In this document: piece by piece, positions 12,335 through 21,967 of the stretch | Layout of the letters: each line of letters begins with the position of its first letter | How positions within the stretch are numbered: position 1 is the first letter of the stretch | NCBI GenBank assembly: GCA_964036295.1 | Contig: OZ038472.1 | Location: 558,001 to 622,000, forward strand | Reading direction: 5' to 3' | Origin: Plumapathes pennacea | Taxonomy: Eukaryota; Cnidaria; Anthozoa; Antipatharia; Myriopathidae | Length of the DNA: 64,000 nucleotides | The notes under the pieces: generated by a model | What the model saw: the letters and a program-made list of their open reading frames with translations, nothing else | The model's database searches: none | Told to the model about the DNA's origin: nothing | Translations under genes and position numbers: made by a program

Positions 12335-13509
12335 GTTTTGTTTGCAAAGGAAAGTCGACCCAGGTTCTCACGGACATATTAGAACAGCCTGGGAACGAAA
12401 ATGTGAACACATTTCCGAGAATTGGTACAAACACGTTGCATTACCCTTTGAATCTAGATCCCAGAATGATGTGTATATCTGTGGTTGGATAACCTAAAGC
12501 AAAGAGGTAAAGCTACTGTAGCATTTATATATGTGTAAGATGGACTATACATGCTTTAGTATGATTTCTGTCGAGACTAAACTATTTCGCTATATTTGTA
12601 TCACGGTAGTACTCTTCGTCTGGGGCCGGGCAGGTTTTCTATTCAGACGATTTAGCTATGTTTTCTTTAGTGTTGTTTTGAAGTATCAGTGAAAGCATTA
12701 AGGCTCCGAAGAAGAGATCGAACGGCGAAGGAAGCAGCCGTTTGCATGTTTACTGAAAAAGCAAGGCGCCGCAAATATCTTAGTATAATCCTATATATTA
12801 GTTGATCCCAAATTAATTCGCTGTCTTCGCAAGTTAAATATGGAGTGAGGACGCCGTTCTTTTTTTTTTTACTGCACAAATTAAACGCCAGCGGTCTACA
12901 GCTCCGTACTCCCACTAAAACAATAACAAGATACTGTAAATATTTACATGTATATTCATTTTTTGTCACAAGTGACTGGACTGTTGTGCACTTTACATAG
13001 AACTCTCCAGTTCAAAACAAATGCGTAACCGGCCCTGCTAAACGTGCGCGCTGGTATTAAAGATTCGTGACTTCAAGTTTTAGAGATTATTTTGAGCCAA
13101 AACTTTTAATTCCCCCTCCCACCATGATGTCATATATCCGGTTTCATTTTAACCGGATATATTTTAATTCAGTTGAATTGAAGAAGAATACTACTTATGA
13201 AAAGAATGAATTGGGGTGAAATTTCTCAACACATGATAGACACCTGAGACTGTATGTGGCAGAGGGAGAACCCCTCCCATTTCACTTGTCATTATAAGTC
13301 TAAACTTAGCTCATTTTAAATAACATTGTATAATCACTTTCTAAGTTTGAAAGTGCAATGTAGACCACTGTCAGGGCATCTTTTTGTGGCATTATTTATA
13401 ATTAGGCTGGTCACTGCACAGCTTTAGCTGAGGCATGTTAGAAAGTGAAAACAAATATTGTTGTATTCAAAGGGAAACACCTGCAGATCCAGACAAGTAA
13501 AGAAATACC
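12335..13509. other. Divergent intergenic region upstream of the WD-repeat and DEAH-RBR genes
   Basis: About 1.2 kb with no supported coding exon. It must carry both promoters. A poly-T run lies at about 12860-12871 and an inverted repeat at 13132-13162 is listed separately. Non-coding 5' exons cannot be excluded. Confidence 0.5.
13132..13162. repeat. Perfect 12-bp-arm inverted repeat
   Basis: ATATATCCGGTT (13132-13143) and its exact reverse complement AACCGGATATAT (13151-13162) are separated by seven bases, about 350 bases upstream of the DEAH-RBR start codon. It could be a transposon scar or a factor-binding palindrome. Confidence 0.7.
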
Positions 13510-16500
13510 ATGGGGAATTCAGACTCCCAGCCAAAAGCAAGAAGGGACAAAAAACAATCAAGCCCTCCAGAATGCTCCAAAAGAGATGGGGAGAGGTTAG
13601 GAACAATTAGTGCCAAAGCAACATATTCAGATACCCCACAGTTTCCTTCAGGAAGCAAAGTTGCTGGCTCCGAAACTTCAAGTGTTTCGAACAACACTGA
13701 TGAACACCGAATTTCAATGTCACAAACTAACACGAGTGAACTTCCTGTGTCGATTGGTTGTCTGAAGCTAGCACCCGAAGTTCCTTTGTTGGTTGTCTGT
13801 GAAAGCGAAACACCAGATTCGACTTCAAACACGTCACATGGCATAAACAGTAATGAAGTTCTGTATAATGGTGCTTTGAGTGAGGAAGACGACAGCCCCA
13901 GCTATCCGACACATCCACCGGTTGAAGAAGACAAACCTTCCTTTTCGTGTTATCCCAAGAGCAGCTCGACTGGTAAGGCACCAGCTTCATCGGTTGCTGA
14001 CGTCACCAGAGATGAGACCCCCCCAATTTGGGGCCTGGGTTTGCAACATCCCGACGAATGGAAAACTAAAGCACGAGCAGACCCTGTGCTTGGCGAATTT
14101 GATACCAAAGTATATTCATATCTGAAGACGCCCGGTCCAGCAATTGCTTCCGATTGCACCAGTGACACGCCGTATACTGCGGATGTGCTGCAGTCTCTAC
14201 AGGAAGAAGTGTACGCGGTGTCCACACTGAAGCATGAGGAGTCCATAGAACAACAACAACAACAAAAACAACAACAACAAGTAAAGAAGCCAATAGAATC
14301 AAAGCAACAAGGGGCAGAGGACGAGCAGCTACAAAATCTTCTACTGTTACACCAACAACAAACGAAAGAGCTACAGCTAGATGCTACAAATGTGAAAAGT
14401 TGCGACGTTCTAGAGTGCTCACAACCGGAAGTTGATCATATTGAGCATCGAGTTTTGGCTGACCTTATAAAGGGTGGTTCAACGCTTACGTCACGAGCAC
14501 AGAGATTTGATGTCACAGAACCGGACGTTGACGTAGATTGTAAGACCAAGTGGCGACTCCAGTCTGTCATTAACGACGACTTGTGGGAATCTGACGGCTC
14601 CTGCGGGACGGAGTTTATCGTGGTCTCGTCTTCACTTGAGAGTGACCCTCCTGTCGCGCGAGGCGTGGAACATTCACGTGATCACTCTGATGTCACCAAA
14701 TCTTCGAAAATGGGGTCACGTCCGGAAAAGTGTGAGTTGACGTTCTCCAACGTTACTTCGACACTATTAGAGAAAAACGGCGTCAGTGGTCGTCAAGAGA
14801 TTGCGCAGTTACCCCTTACAACGCATGACTACTCTGATGATGATACTATAAAGGATTCCAATAATTCTAACGAAGTAAATAAGTTGCTAATGGCTACCAA
14901 GGTTTTATCCGAAAGTGCCAACAGCGTTACCTCTAGCAGGTTTTACACCACATCAGGTGATAAGAGGGAAGATGTAAGCTGGTCGACGTCTGGTGAACTC
15001 AAGAAAAGTGGAGACTGCAATGATGAGACTTTGCAAACAAAAATGCGCCAGCAAGGAACATTAGACGATTCTACGACCTCCGTTATGACGTCATGCGCAG
15101 CACAAGATGTCATGTTCCGGACCGAACGAGAACATACAGAGCGTCTGAGCAGAAGAGTGGGTAGTAGTCGTGACGTCTGCACACAGCGACAAGTTCATGA
15201 AGACTGGTCATTACAAGTCAGCGGTGCGTCCGGTGGTGAACCGCTGTTAGCCGAAAGTGCAGGTTCGTGTCCTTCTGATGACGAAATTTGTAGTCATGAA
15301 GAATTGACGCAGGAAGAATCTAGTAACGATATGCGCCAAAGAAGTCCCGATGCTGCTCAAGACGATGAACATTTGGATTTGGCGACTGCATCTGAATCTG
15401 AAGTAGATAGCTGTGAGGACAACACGCTCCTTGAGACCTGGAAAGACAGTGAGATACCGTGCCCCTCTGCCATGAGACAAGATCAATTCACGAATGACCT
15501 GTCACGATCTACAGAAGGTCAAAACTCTCTGTCTATTGAAAATATAACGTCAAACGCTGGAGCAAGCAATTATTCCAACGGTACTCCTATTTGTGATTCT
15601 GATGGTGAAAACTACAGAGAAGACATTAAACATTTCAACGAAAAATTGCACGCGCAAATGGACAACGTTTGTGATGGATCAAAGGAACACCCGGTGAAAA
15701 AGACAACTGCACCTGGCGACGGAAAGTCAGCTAAAAACAAGTGTGCCACAAATAAGAGAAGTAAAACAAAACAGACGGGGGAGGTTTTTGCTGGTAAATC
15801 ACAAGAAAAAGGGACGAAGCAGAGGACAAAAACCAGAACACCGAGCACAAGTGACGATAACGCGACAGCTAAATTTCCAGGTCCCGGCAAATGTCATGGA
15901 CAAGGTGAAGGCAAACTGAAGAAACAGTCAAATAACCAAAAGTCTAGTTTCAAGAAGAATCAAAAGCCGAAGGAAACCAAGGAACATTCGGAACATTTCA
16001 GGAAAAAGTCGGGACCTGAATCCCGGGCGACGCCACAGTTTGGACAATCCTCACAGAACCTTTCACCCGTGGGGAAGTTCACTAAAAGAAAGGGCAGCGG
16101 CGGCTGTACAACTGACACACTTAGTGTGGGCGCAGAACGAATGAAGACCAAAAGCACGACTGCTCAAGCTGGCTCCAGTTTTCCGTCGAGAGAACTCCTG
16201 AACCTTGAATCAATTCGGGAAAACCTCATAGAGAGGTTGAAAAGACAGGGAACAGAAGTTCTAGCAAAGCACAAGAAGAAGATAAAAGATATTAATGCAA
16301 GTCTAACCAAACACAAGCCAAAGAAAAAGGGGAAGAAGACGACATACGTAAGGCTGGATAATTTTGAAAAGAGAGAACAAGAAATGCGCGTCCTGGAACA
16401 AAGGAAGGGAGAACTGGAAGATCAAAAACGAGAATTCCAGAAATTCCAGAATACCTTTTTTACCAAAATATTAAATAACAGGGGATGTTTGTCGAAAACG

Positions 16501-19500
16501 TACGTGAAGGATCAACGAAACGCCTTCGAAGGAGAGTGTAGTCGTTTGGAAAATGCACTTCCAATCTACGGCCGTAAGACAGTCATCGTGGAGCAGGTGC
16601 GACAGAATCAGGTGTCCATAGTTCTTGGTGAAACTGGATCCGGCAAAAGCACACAGATGGTACAGTATTTGTATGAAGCTGGATTTGCTGACAATGGCAT
16701 TATTGCGTGCACACAGCCCAGAAAAGTCGCTGCCACCAGCCTCTGTACGCATGTGGATAAAGAAATGGGCGGAAGACGGCTGGTTGGTTGTCGCGTAGGC
16801 GCACAGAGCCCCAAAAATACCCTCAACGCCAAAATTCTGTACACGACTGACCATGCGCTTCTTAACGAATGTCTGAAAGACTGGACCCTCATGAAGTACT
16901 CTTGCATCATTATCGACGAGGCTCACGAGCGCAGCATTTACACTGACCTCCTTCTTGGTATGATCAAGACAGCCCTGCAGACGCGCCCAGACCTTCGTGT
17001 TGTCATCACCTCCGCCACTATTGAGCCAGATCTCTTTGTGACTTATTTCAATGGATGTCCTGTGTTGAGGGTGTCTGGCCGGATGTTCCCCGTCGACGTC
17101 GTTTATGAACAGAGCAAGAAGGACTATGAACTGAACGCTGTACAAACGGCTCACAAAATTCACACTGAAGAGGAAGAAGGAGATGTGCTGGTGTTTTTGA
17201 CGTCGCCAGCAGAAGTAGAGAAAGCCTGCGAGAAGCTGCAGAAGATGCATCGCGGTGAAGATCTAGAATGTCTACCACTGCACGGGAAACTACGCCAAGA
17301 AGACCAATTGAAAGTGTTCCAATCCTACCCAGGAAAGCGCAAAGTCATCTTCGCAACCAATTGCGCGGAAACGTCTGTTACCGTACCGGGTGTCAAATAC
17401 GTTGTCGACAGTGGCAAAGTCAAAGAGATGAAGTTCGATGTGAAGCGGAATATGAGTTCCCTTGTCGTGACCGACATCAATCAGAGCTCGGCTGAGCAGA
17501 GAAAGGGACGCGCAGGGCGAACCCAGGCTGGCAAATGCTATCGCCTTTACAGCCAGGAGGAGTATGAGGCCATGAATAAGCGATCCGCACCCGAGATTCT
17601 CCGGATTCACCTGGGACAAGCGATACTGAAGCTCATGGAGCTGGGAGTCCAGGACCCTGCGGATTTTGACTTTGTTGAATCGCCACCGAAAGACTCCCTT
17701 TGCAGTGCCATGGAAACCCTTAAGACCCTTGGTGCTATAAGGGACGGCAGGTTAACGCAGCTTGGGCGAAATATGGCCAGGTTGCCTTTAGAACCTCGCC
17801 TTGCAAGGCTTGTATTCCAAGGGATCGATCAGAATGTTGGAGCCGAAGCACTGATCCTGGCTGCAGTAGCTACAGTTAACGGAAGTATTTTCTTCAGGAT
17901 GGGAAGTGACGAGGAGAAGAAACTTGCTGACACGCGAAAAGTGCAGTTCTGCCAGGAGGAAGGAGACCTGCTCACGCTTCTTGCAGCGTATCGAGACTGG
18001 AGTGCGATAAAGGGGACCAATAGGAACAAGTGGTGCTATGCAAACAGTCTGAACGCCAAGGCACTACGCATTGCCGAAGACACCGTGAAAGAGCTGAAAC
18101 TAGTGCTGAAGCATGAACTGAAGGTTGACGTGAAGGATACGCCAGCAGATCAAGATACCGCATCCTGCGATAAAACACTGCGTAAGATCCTACTGTCATG
18201 CTACATCAGCAACTTGTGCATGTTCAGTGGTCACGAGAGAGCTGGATATCTAGCGGTGACACTTGGTCAGTGTGTCGTGCTACACCCCTCGTCGGCCCTC
18301 AAGGTCCTGAACTTTAACCCTCGTTTCGCTGTGTATGGACAACTGCTGAAGACGTCGCGAGAGTTCCTGCTGAATGTGACGCCCGTAGAAGAGGAATGGT
18401 TGGACGAAAGCATCCAGGAAAGTGGTCTCGACATGGATTTGGAGAAACTGAAAGCGTCCGTTCTTAAACCAGAGACGTATACTTGCAGCAGTGAGTTGAT
18501 GAACGCCTCTCTGTTGTGTCGTGGTTTCACAACGCTCAAGCAGATCGAACAGGAATTAACCCAATTCACCAATTTTGACATGCCAGTATTTATTGAAGTG
18601 GACAAGAAGTCTGGTTCAGTAACCTCATTTGCACAAGCTTCTTGCAGCGTAGAAGTACGAACGAAGGTGGAGAAACGTTTGGAGGATGGCAGGAAGGAAT
18701 TGAGGCGCGAAGTAAAAGAAATGCCGGTCGTAGAGGGATGTAGCACTGTACGGGCACTAATGGGGAGTGGGGGGATGGTGCAGCGGCTTCTAATGCCAAA
18801 CACATACCGTTCAGTGGTCAGCAAGAACGTACCGCTGGAGATTCCACTTCTACAGGTACTGGACGAATTGAAGGCACATGGAACTGTAGTGAGTCACAGG
18901 ATATTTGATGACGACAGAAAGGTAATAGTGACCTATAACAGTCCTGAAGTTGTCACATCAGTACTTGGGCTCAAAGAAAGATTTCCATTCAACGTGGACG
19001 TCTATCAAACTGACCAGAACAGTAACTGTGGCCTGAAAGTGAAACTCACCTGGTGTCGCCGTCCAGCTAAGGGAACTGCTCAGATTAGCTTTCAATACCA
19101 TGAGGACGACATCGGAGAAGTACTTTACAGTCTACGTATCCACCCTCCAATCAATAAGTACGGAGCTGCAGTGAAATTCAAGCAAGACAAATTCCACCCA
19201 GGGCGACTTTTCTTGTGGAATCTTGGCACAGACGTAACTGAACGCGACATAGAAAAGGCGTTTGAGTCCGCTTGCTCAGATGTAAAAGTCATAGTGTTCC
19301 TGCACAGGCAGAAGGAGTTCGAAACGACTCAAAGGGAGCTCAATGACCTGAAGACCACTCTAGAGAGTGCCGTCAGTGATTATGTGCGGATGGGGGAGTT
19401 TCAGGTCCAAGTAAAGCCTCCTAGAACCGCCAAAGATTTCATGTACGTCGCTTACCTTCACTTCCAAGACGTAGAGTATGGAAGAAAAGCCCTCGAAGAT

Positions 19501-20871
19501 CTGGAGAGGATGAGGCTATCAACTCAACTCACAGGAAAAGTCGCCATGACGCCCCAGCTTCAATGCACCATGAGATGCCCAAAGGATATCTACGCCTTAA
19601 TCAAAGACAGCATAGAAGAAATCAAAACAGAATGCCTCGATCGCTGTCATGAGAGTTGTGGGAATAGCCGGGCATTGTACGTGGACATTAAACAATGCAA
19701 TGGAAAACAAGTGGCCTTGATGGTAAATAGTGAATGCATAAAGCATTATGTTCATGTGACGGGTGCCATTCGAGATGAACTGGACGGTGATGTGATAGAC
19801 TGCAGTGGTGATGGCGGCTTGGACGTCCTCTTAACTCCCGGAGGCAGAGAAGCGTTGCAAAAGGTTCAGGAGAAGACGGGTGCTTTGATTTACTCCGATC
19901 ACAAGAGCAAATCCATCAAGATTTATGGTAAGATCGAAAACAAAGAAGCAGCAAAGCGGGACATCAATTCCGTCCTGGAAGAGCTCTTCATCACTGACAG
20001 CCGATTGTGGGATATCCACCTGCGCGGTTCAAACCGGCCACGTGGTCTTCTCAAAGCTGTCGTTTCCCGCCACGGAGTAGATCTCCTTGGTCTGCGAAAG
20101 TTGGACGGAGTGCAAAGTGTGTCCCTTGATCTCCGCAGCCACGTTTTGAGGATTAACGGCTCTAAAGATGGATACGATGCTGTACAGAAGTCCGTAGAAG
20201 AGTGTGCCGGGTCTTTGCCAATGGAACCATCCAAATCTGATGCAGAGATGCCCGATGAAACAGAATGCGCCGTTTGCTTATGCCCCGTAGAAGGCGACGT
20301 GTATCGTTTGGCGTGTTGTGGCCACGCGTACTGCTTGGAATGCGCTCAAAATCAAGTAAAGACAAAGAAATTCCCTCTGCAATGCACCGGAGATGGATGC
20401 GAAGAATCATTTGTTTGGAAAGACATTCAGAATATCGTTCAAGACAAGAAGGAAATGCGGAGTCTCGTGGAGGCCTCGATTGACCACTACGTTACTACCA
20501 ACCCAAGCAATGTCAAACATTGCTTAACGCCAGATTGTGGAGGGGTTTATGCGGTGTCTGTCGATGGAAAGCCATTCATGTGCTACGGATGTCAAGTAGA
20601 GATATGCACTACGTGCCACGTCCGGTACCACCAAGGACTCTCTTGCGAGGCCTATCAGTCCGAAAAGAAGGATGCTGGAAACGTAGAGAAATATCTCAAG
20701 GAGCATCAAGACACAAAACGCTGCCCCAATTGTCGAGTGCTGATAGAGAAGACAGAAGGATGTAATCACATGACATGCCGTATGTGCCGGGCGCACATGT
20801 GTTGGCGATGTCTTAAGGTGTTCCTTACTGGAGGAGAAGTTTATGCTCATCAAAGCAAATGCCGATTCTGA
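13510..20871 (+). CDS. Giant DEAH-box helicase fused to an RBR E3 ubiquitin ligase (DEAH12-like), intronless
   Basis: One uninterrupted frame of 2453 residues starts at ATACCATGGGG, a good context. Residues 1-~870 are low-complexity and acidic, with a Gln-rich tract near 246-260; about 700-870 is very basic; a coiled coil lies near 930-985. The helicase core follows: GETGSGKST (about 1039), IIIDEAHERS (about 1135), TSATIEPDLF (about 1168), CAETSVTVPGV and QRKGRAGRT (about 1328), then the winged-helix and OB-like region of DEAH RNA helicases. Residues about 1800-2230 look like RRM/KH-type modules. The C-terminus is RING1 (CAVCLCPVEGDVYRLACCGH), IBR (CLTPDCGG, CYGCQVEICTTC) and RING2 (CPNCRVLIEKTEGCNHMTC); the Cys in EGCNHM matches the RBR catalytic Cys. 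Plant DEAH11/12 proteins share this fusion. Residues 2-6 (GNSDS) fit an N-myristoylation signal. An RNA-sensing ubiquitin ligase role is inference. Confidence 0.9.
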   Translation: MGNSDSQPKARRDKKQSSPPECSKRDGERLGTISAKATYSDTPQFPSGSKVAGSETSSVSNNTDEHRISMSQTNTSELPVSIGCLKLAPEVPLLVVCESETPDSTSNTSHGINSNEVLYNGALSEEDDSPSYPTHPPVEEDKPSFSCYPKSSSTGKAPASSVADVTRDETPPIWGLGLQHPDEWKTKARADPVLGEFDTKVYSYLKTPGPAIASDCTSDTPYTADVLQSLQEEVYAVSTLKHEESIEQQQQQKQQQQVKKPIESKQQGAEDEQLQNLLLLHQQQTKELQLDATNVKSCDVLECSQPEVDHIEHRVLADLIKGGSTLTSRAQRFDVTEPDVDVDCKTKWRLQSVINDDLWESDGSCGTEFIVVSSSLESDPPVARGVEHSRDHSDVTKSSKMGSRPEKCELTFSNVTSTLLEKNGVSGRQEIAQLPLTTHDYSDDDTIKDSNNSNEVNKLLMATKVLSESANSVTSSRFYTTSGDKREDVSWSTSGELKKSGDCNDETLQTKMRQQGTLDDSTTSVMTSCAAQDVMFRTEREHTERLSRRVGSSRDVCTQRQVHEDWSLQVSGASGGEPLLAESAGSCPSDDEICSHEELTQEESSNDMRQRSPDAAQDDEHLDLATASESEVDSCEDNTLLETWKDSEIPCPSAMRQDQFTNDLSRSTEGQNSLSIENITSNAGASNYSNGTPICDSDGENYREDIKHFNEKLHAQMDNVCDGSKEHPVKKTTAPGDGKSAKNKCATNKRSKTKQTGEVFAGKSQEKGTKQRTKTRTPSTSDDNATAKFPGPGKCHGQGEGKLKKQSNNQKSSFKKNQKPKETKEHSEHFRKKSGPESRATPQFGQSSQNLSPVGKFTKRKGSGGCTTDTLSVGAERMKTKSTTAQAGSSFPSRELLNLESIRENLIERLKRQGTEVLAKHKKKIKDINASLTKHKPKKKGKKTTYVRLDNFEKREQEMRVLEQRKGELEDQKREFQKFQNTFFTKILNNRGCLSKTYVKDQRNAFEGECSRLENALPIYGRKTVIVEQVRQNQVSIVLGETGSGKSTQMVQYLYEAGFADNGIIACTQPRKVAATSLCTHVDKEMGGRRLVGCRVGAQSPKNTLNAKILYTTDHALLNECLKDWTLMKYSCIIIDEAHERSIYTDLLLGMIKTALQTRPDLRVVITSATIEPDLFVTYFNGCPVLRVSGRMFPVDVVYEQSKKDYELNAVQTAHKIHTEEEEGDVLVFLTSPAEVEKACEKLQKMHRGEDLECLPLHGKLRQEDQLKVFQSYPGKRKVIFATNCAETSVTVPGVKYVVDSGKVKEMKFDVKRNMSSLVVTDINQSSAEQRKGRAGRTQAGKCYRLYSQEEYEAMNKRSAPEILRIHLGQAILKLMELGVQDPADFDFVESPPKDSLCSAMETLKTLGAIRDGRLTQLGRNMARLPLEPRLARLVFQGIDQNVGAEALILAAVATVNGSIFFRMGSDEEKKLADTRKVQFCQEEGDLLTLLAAYRDWSAIKGTNRNKWCYANSLNAKALRIAEDTVKELKLVLKHELKVDVKDTPADQDTASCDKTLRKILLSCYISNLCMFSGHERAGYLAVTLGQCVVLHPSSALKVLNFNPRFAVYGQLLKTSREFLLNVTPVEEEWLDESIQESGLDMDLEKLKASVLKPETYTCSSELMNASLLCRGFTTLKQIEQELTQFTNFDMPVFIEVDKKSGSVTSFAQASCSVEVRTKVEKRLEDGRKELRREVKEMPVVEGCSTVRALMGSGGMVQRLLMPNTYRSVVSKNVPLEIPLLQVLDELKAHGTVVSHRIFDDDRKVIVTYNSPEVVTSVLGLKERFPFNVDVYQTDQNSNCGLKVKLTWCRRPAKGTAQISFQYHEDDIGEVLYSLRIHPPINKYGAAVKFKQDKFHPGRLFLWNLGTDVTERDIEKAFESACSDVKVIVFLHRQKEFETTQRELNDLKTTLESAVSDYVRMGEFQVQVKPPRTAKDFMYVAYLHFQDVEYGRKALEDLERMRLSTQLTGKVAMTPQLQCTMRCPKDIYALIKDSIEEIKTECLDRCHESCGNSRALYVDIKQCNGKQVALMVNSECIKHYVHVTGAIRDELDGDVIDCSGDGGLDVLLTPGGREALQKVQEKTGALIYSDHKSKSIKIYGKIENKEAAKRDINSVLEELFITDSRLWDIHLRGSNRPRGLLKAVVSRHGVDLLGLRKLDGVQSVSLDLRSHVLRINGSKDGYDAVQKSVEECAGSLPMEPSKSDAEMPDETECAVCLCPVEGDVYRLACCGHAYCLECAQNQVKTKKFPLQCTGDGCEESFVWKDIQNIVQDKKEMRSLVEASIDHYVTTNPSNVKHCLTPDCGGVYAVSVDGKPFMCYGCQVEICTTCHVRYHQGLSCEAYQSEKKDAGNVEKYLKEHQDTKRCPNCRVLIEKTEGCNHMTCRMCRAHMCWRCLKVFLTGGEVYAHQSKCRF

Positions 20872-21967
20872 GAACATATTAGCCACAATTACATTAACTT
20901 TAATTGACATTGGAACCTCCTGAAACAAGCACAGCAGTGATGGGATTTTTTCCTGTCTTTTAAGCTTTTCCCAAGAGTCATCAACTTGCTATTTTCTGCT
21001 TTGGGTTCTCACCAAATATATATCATACAGTGGTGACTACTGATTAAGCTATCAATTCTCACTAGAGCACTCGTACCTTGTTTCCAAAAAAGTTTGGAGA
21101 ATTTACATTTTGAGCTTGGGAATAAAGTTTAAAAAAATAGAATAACTGGTGGGAAGTTCGGATACGAGGCTTTTAAAATAAGTAGTTGTAATAGAGCAAT
21201 CTTTTATTGTGTAAGATTAAAGTAGGACTCGCTGATACCAGATCAAAACGTTTGTAGTTTATTTGAATACTTTATGACACTTCATAATACTTTAACCGAA
21301 GAACAATACTTTAATATAAACGAGGATTACTTTGGTGTCTACCGAATAACTGCCGCTAAAAAATAAAGCCTAATATACCCCAACTTGTTAGCAATTACCA
21401 GGTGAAGTGAATTAGACATTTGTACATTAATTTTATACTTCAATATCATATTTTATCATTAGTTATTTTTGTGTCTGTGGCTTTTAGTGGTGCATAAAAG
21501 AATAATCTGCCAACTCCGGTCTAACTAACGTCTGAAGTCTACACCATGAAAAAAGTTTACCAAAAGGCCCGACAAACACTTTTACAAACAAATCAGCAAC
21601 AGATACGTAAACGTAACACCCTAACGTAAGACGGCAAGTCATACACGGTGTGCCTGTAAAAGCGAGCGTTTAATTTACAAATGGAAACCAATGCTAGGAC
21701 GTGGGGTCAGACTTCAGTGCATCTCGCTTCGCTTCTTTGTGCTCTGCTCCAAAATTTTTGCACTAAACAGCTTTCCTTTATAGCCCCACCCATCGTCATC
21801 TCCTCCTACAGAAAAATAAACAACCCAAGTACATCCCCCAACCTCTAAATTCCAGCCAGGAACCTATTGGCGTTTAATGAAGGGTTGCCTTCCTATGACC
21901 GTTCGCCACCAAACTTTATCCAGAAACTCTTAAAGGCGCGGAAGCTTCTTTCTGGCCGCCAGTCCAA
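20872..21967. other. Intergenic space between convergent DEAH-RBR and pseudoprotease-Death genes
   Basis: About 1.1 kb of AT-rich sequence with AATAAA-type hexamers (about 21121 and 21363), presumably both 3' UTRs. No coding exon is seen. Confidence 0.5.

Noticed and set aside
16471-17250. Minus-strand 259-residue frame inside the DEAH-RBR gene
   Set aside because: It is a shadow of the helicase coding sequence with no recognisable domain.
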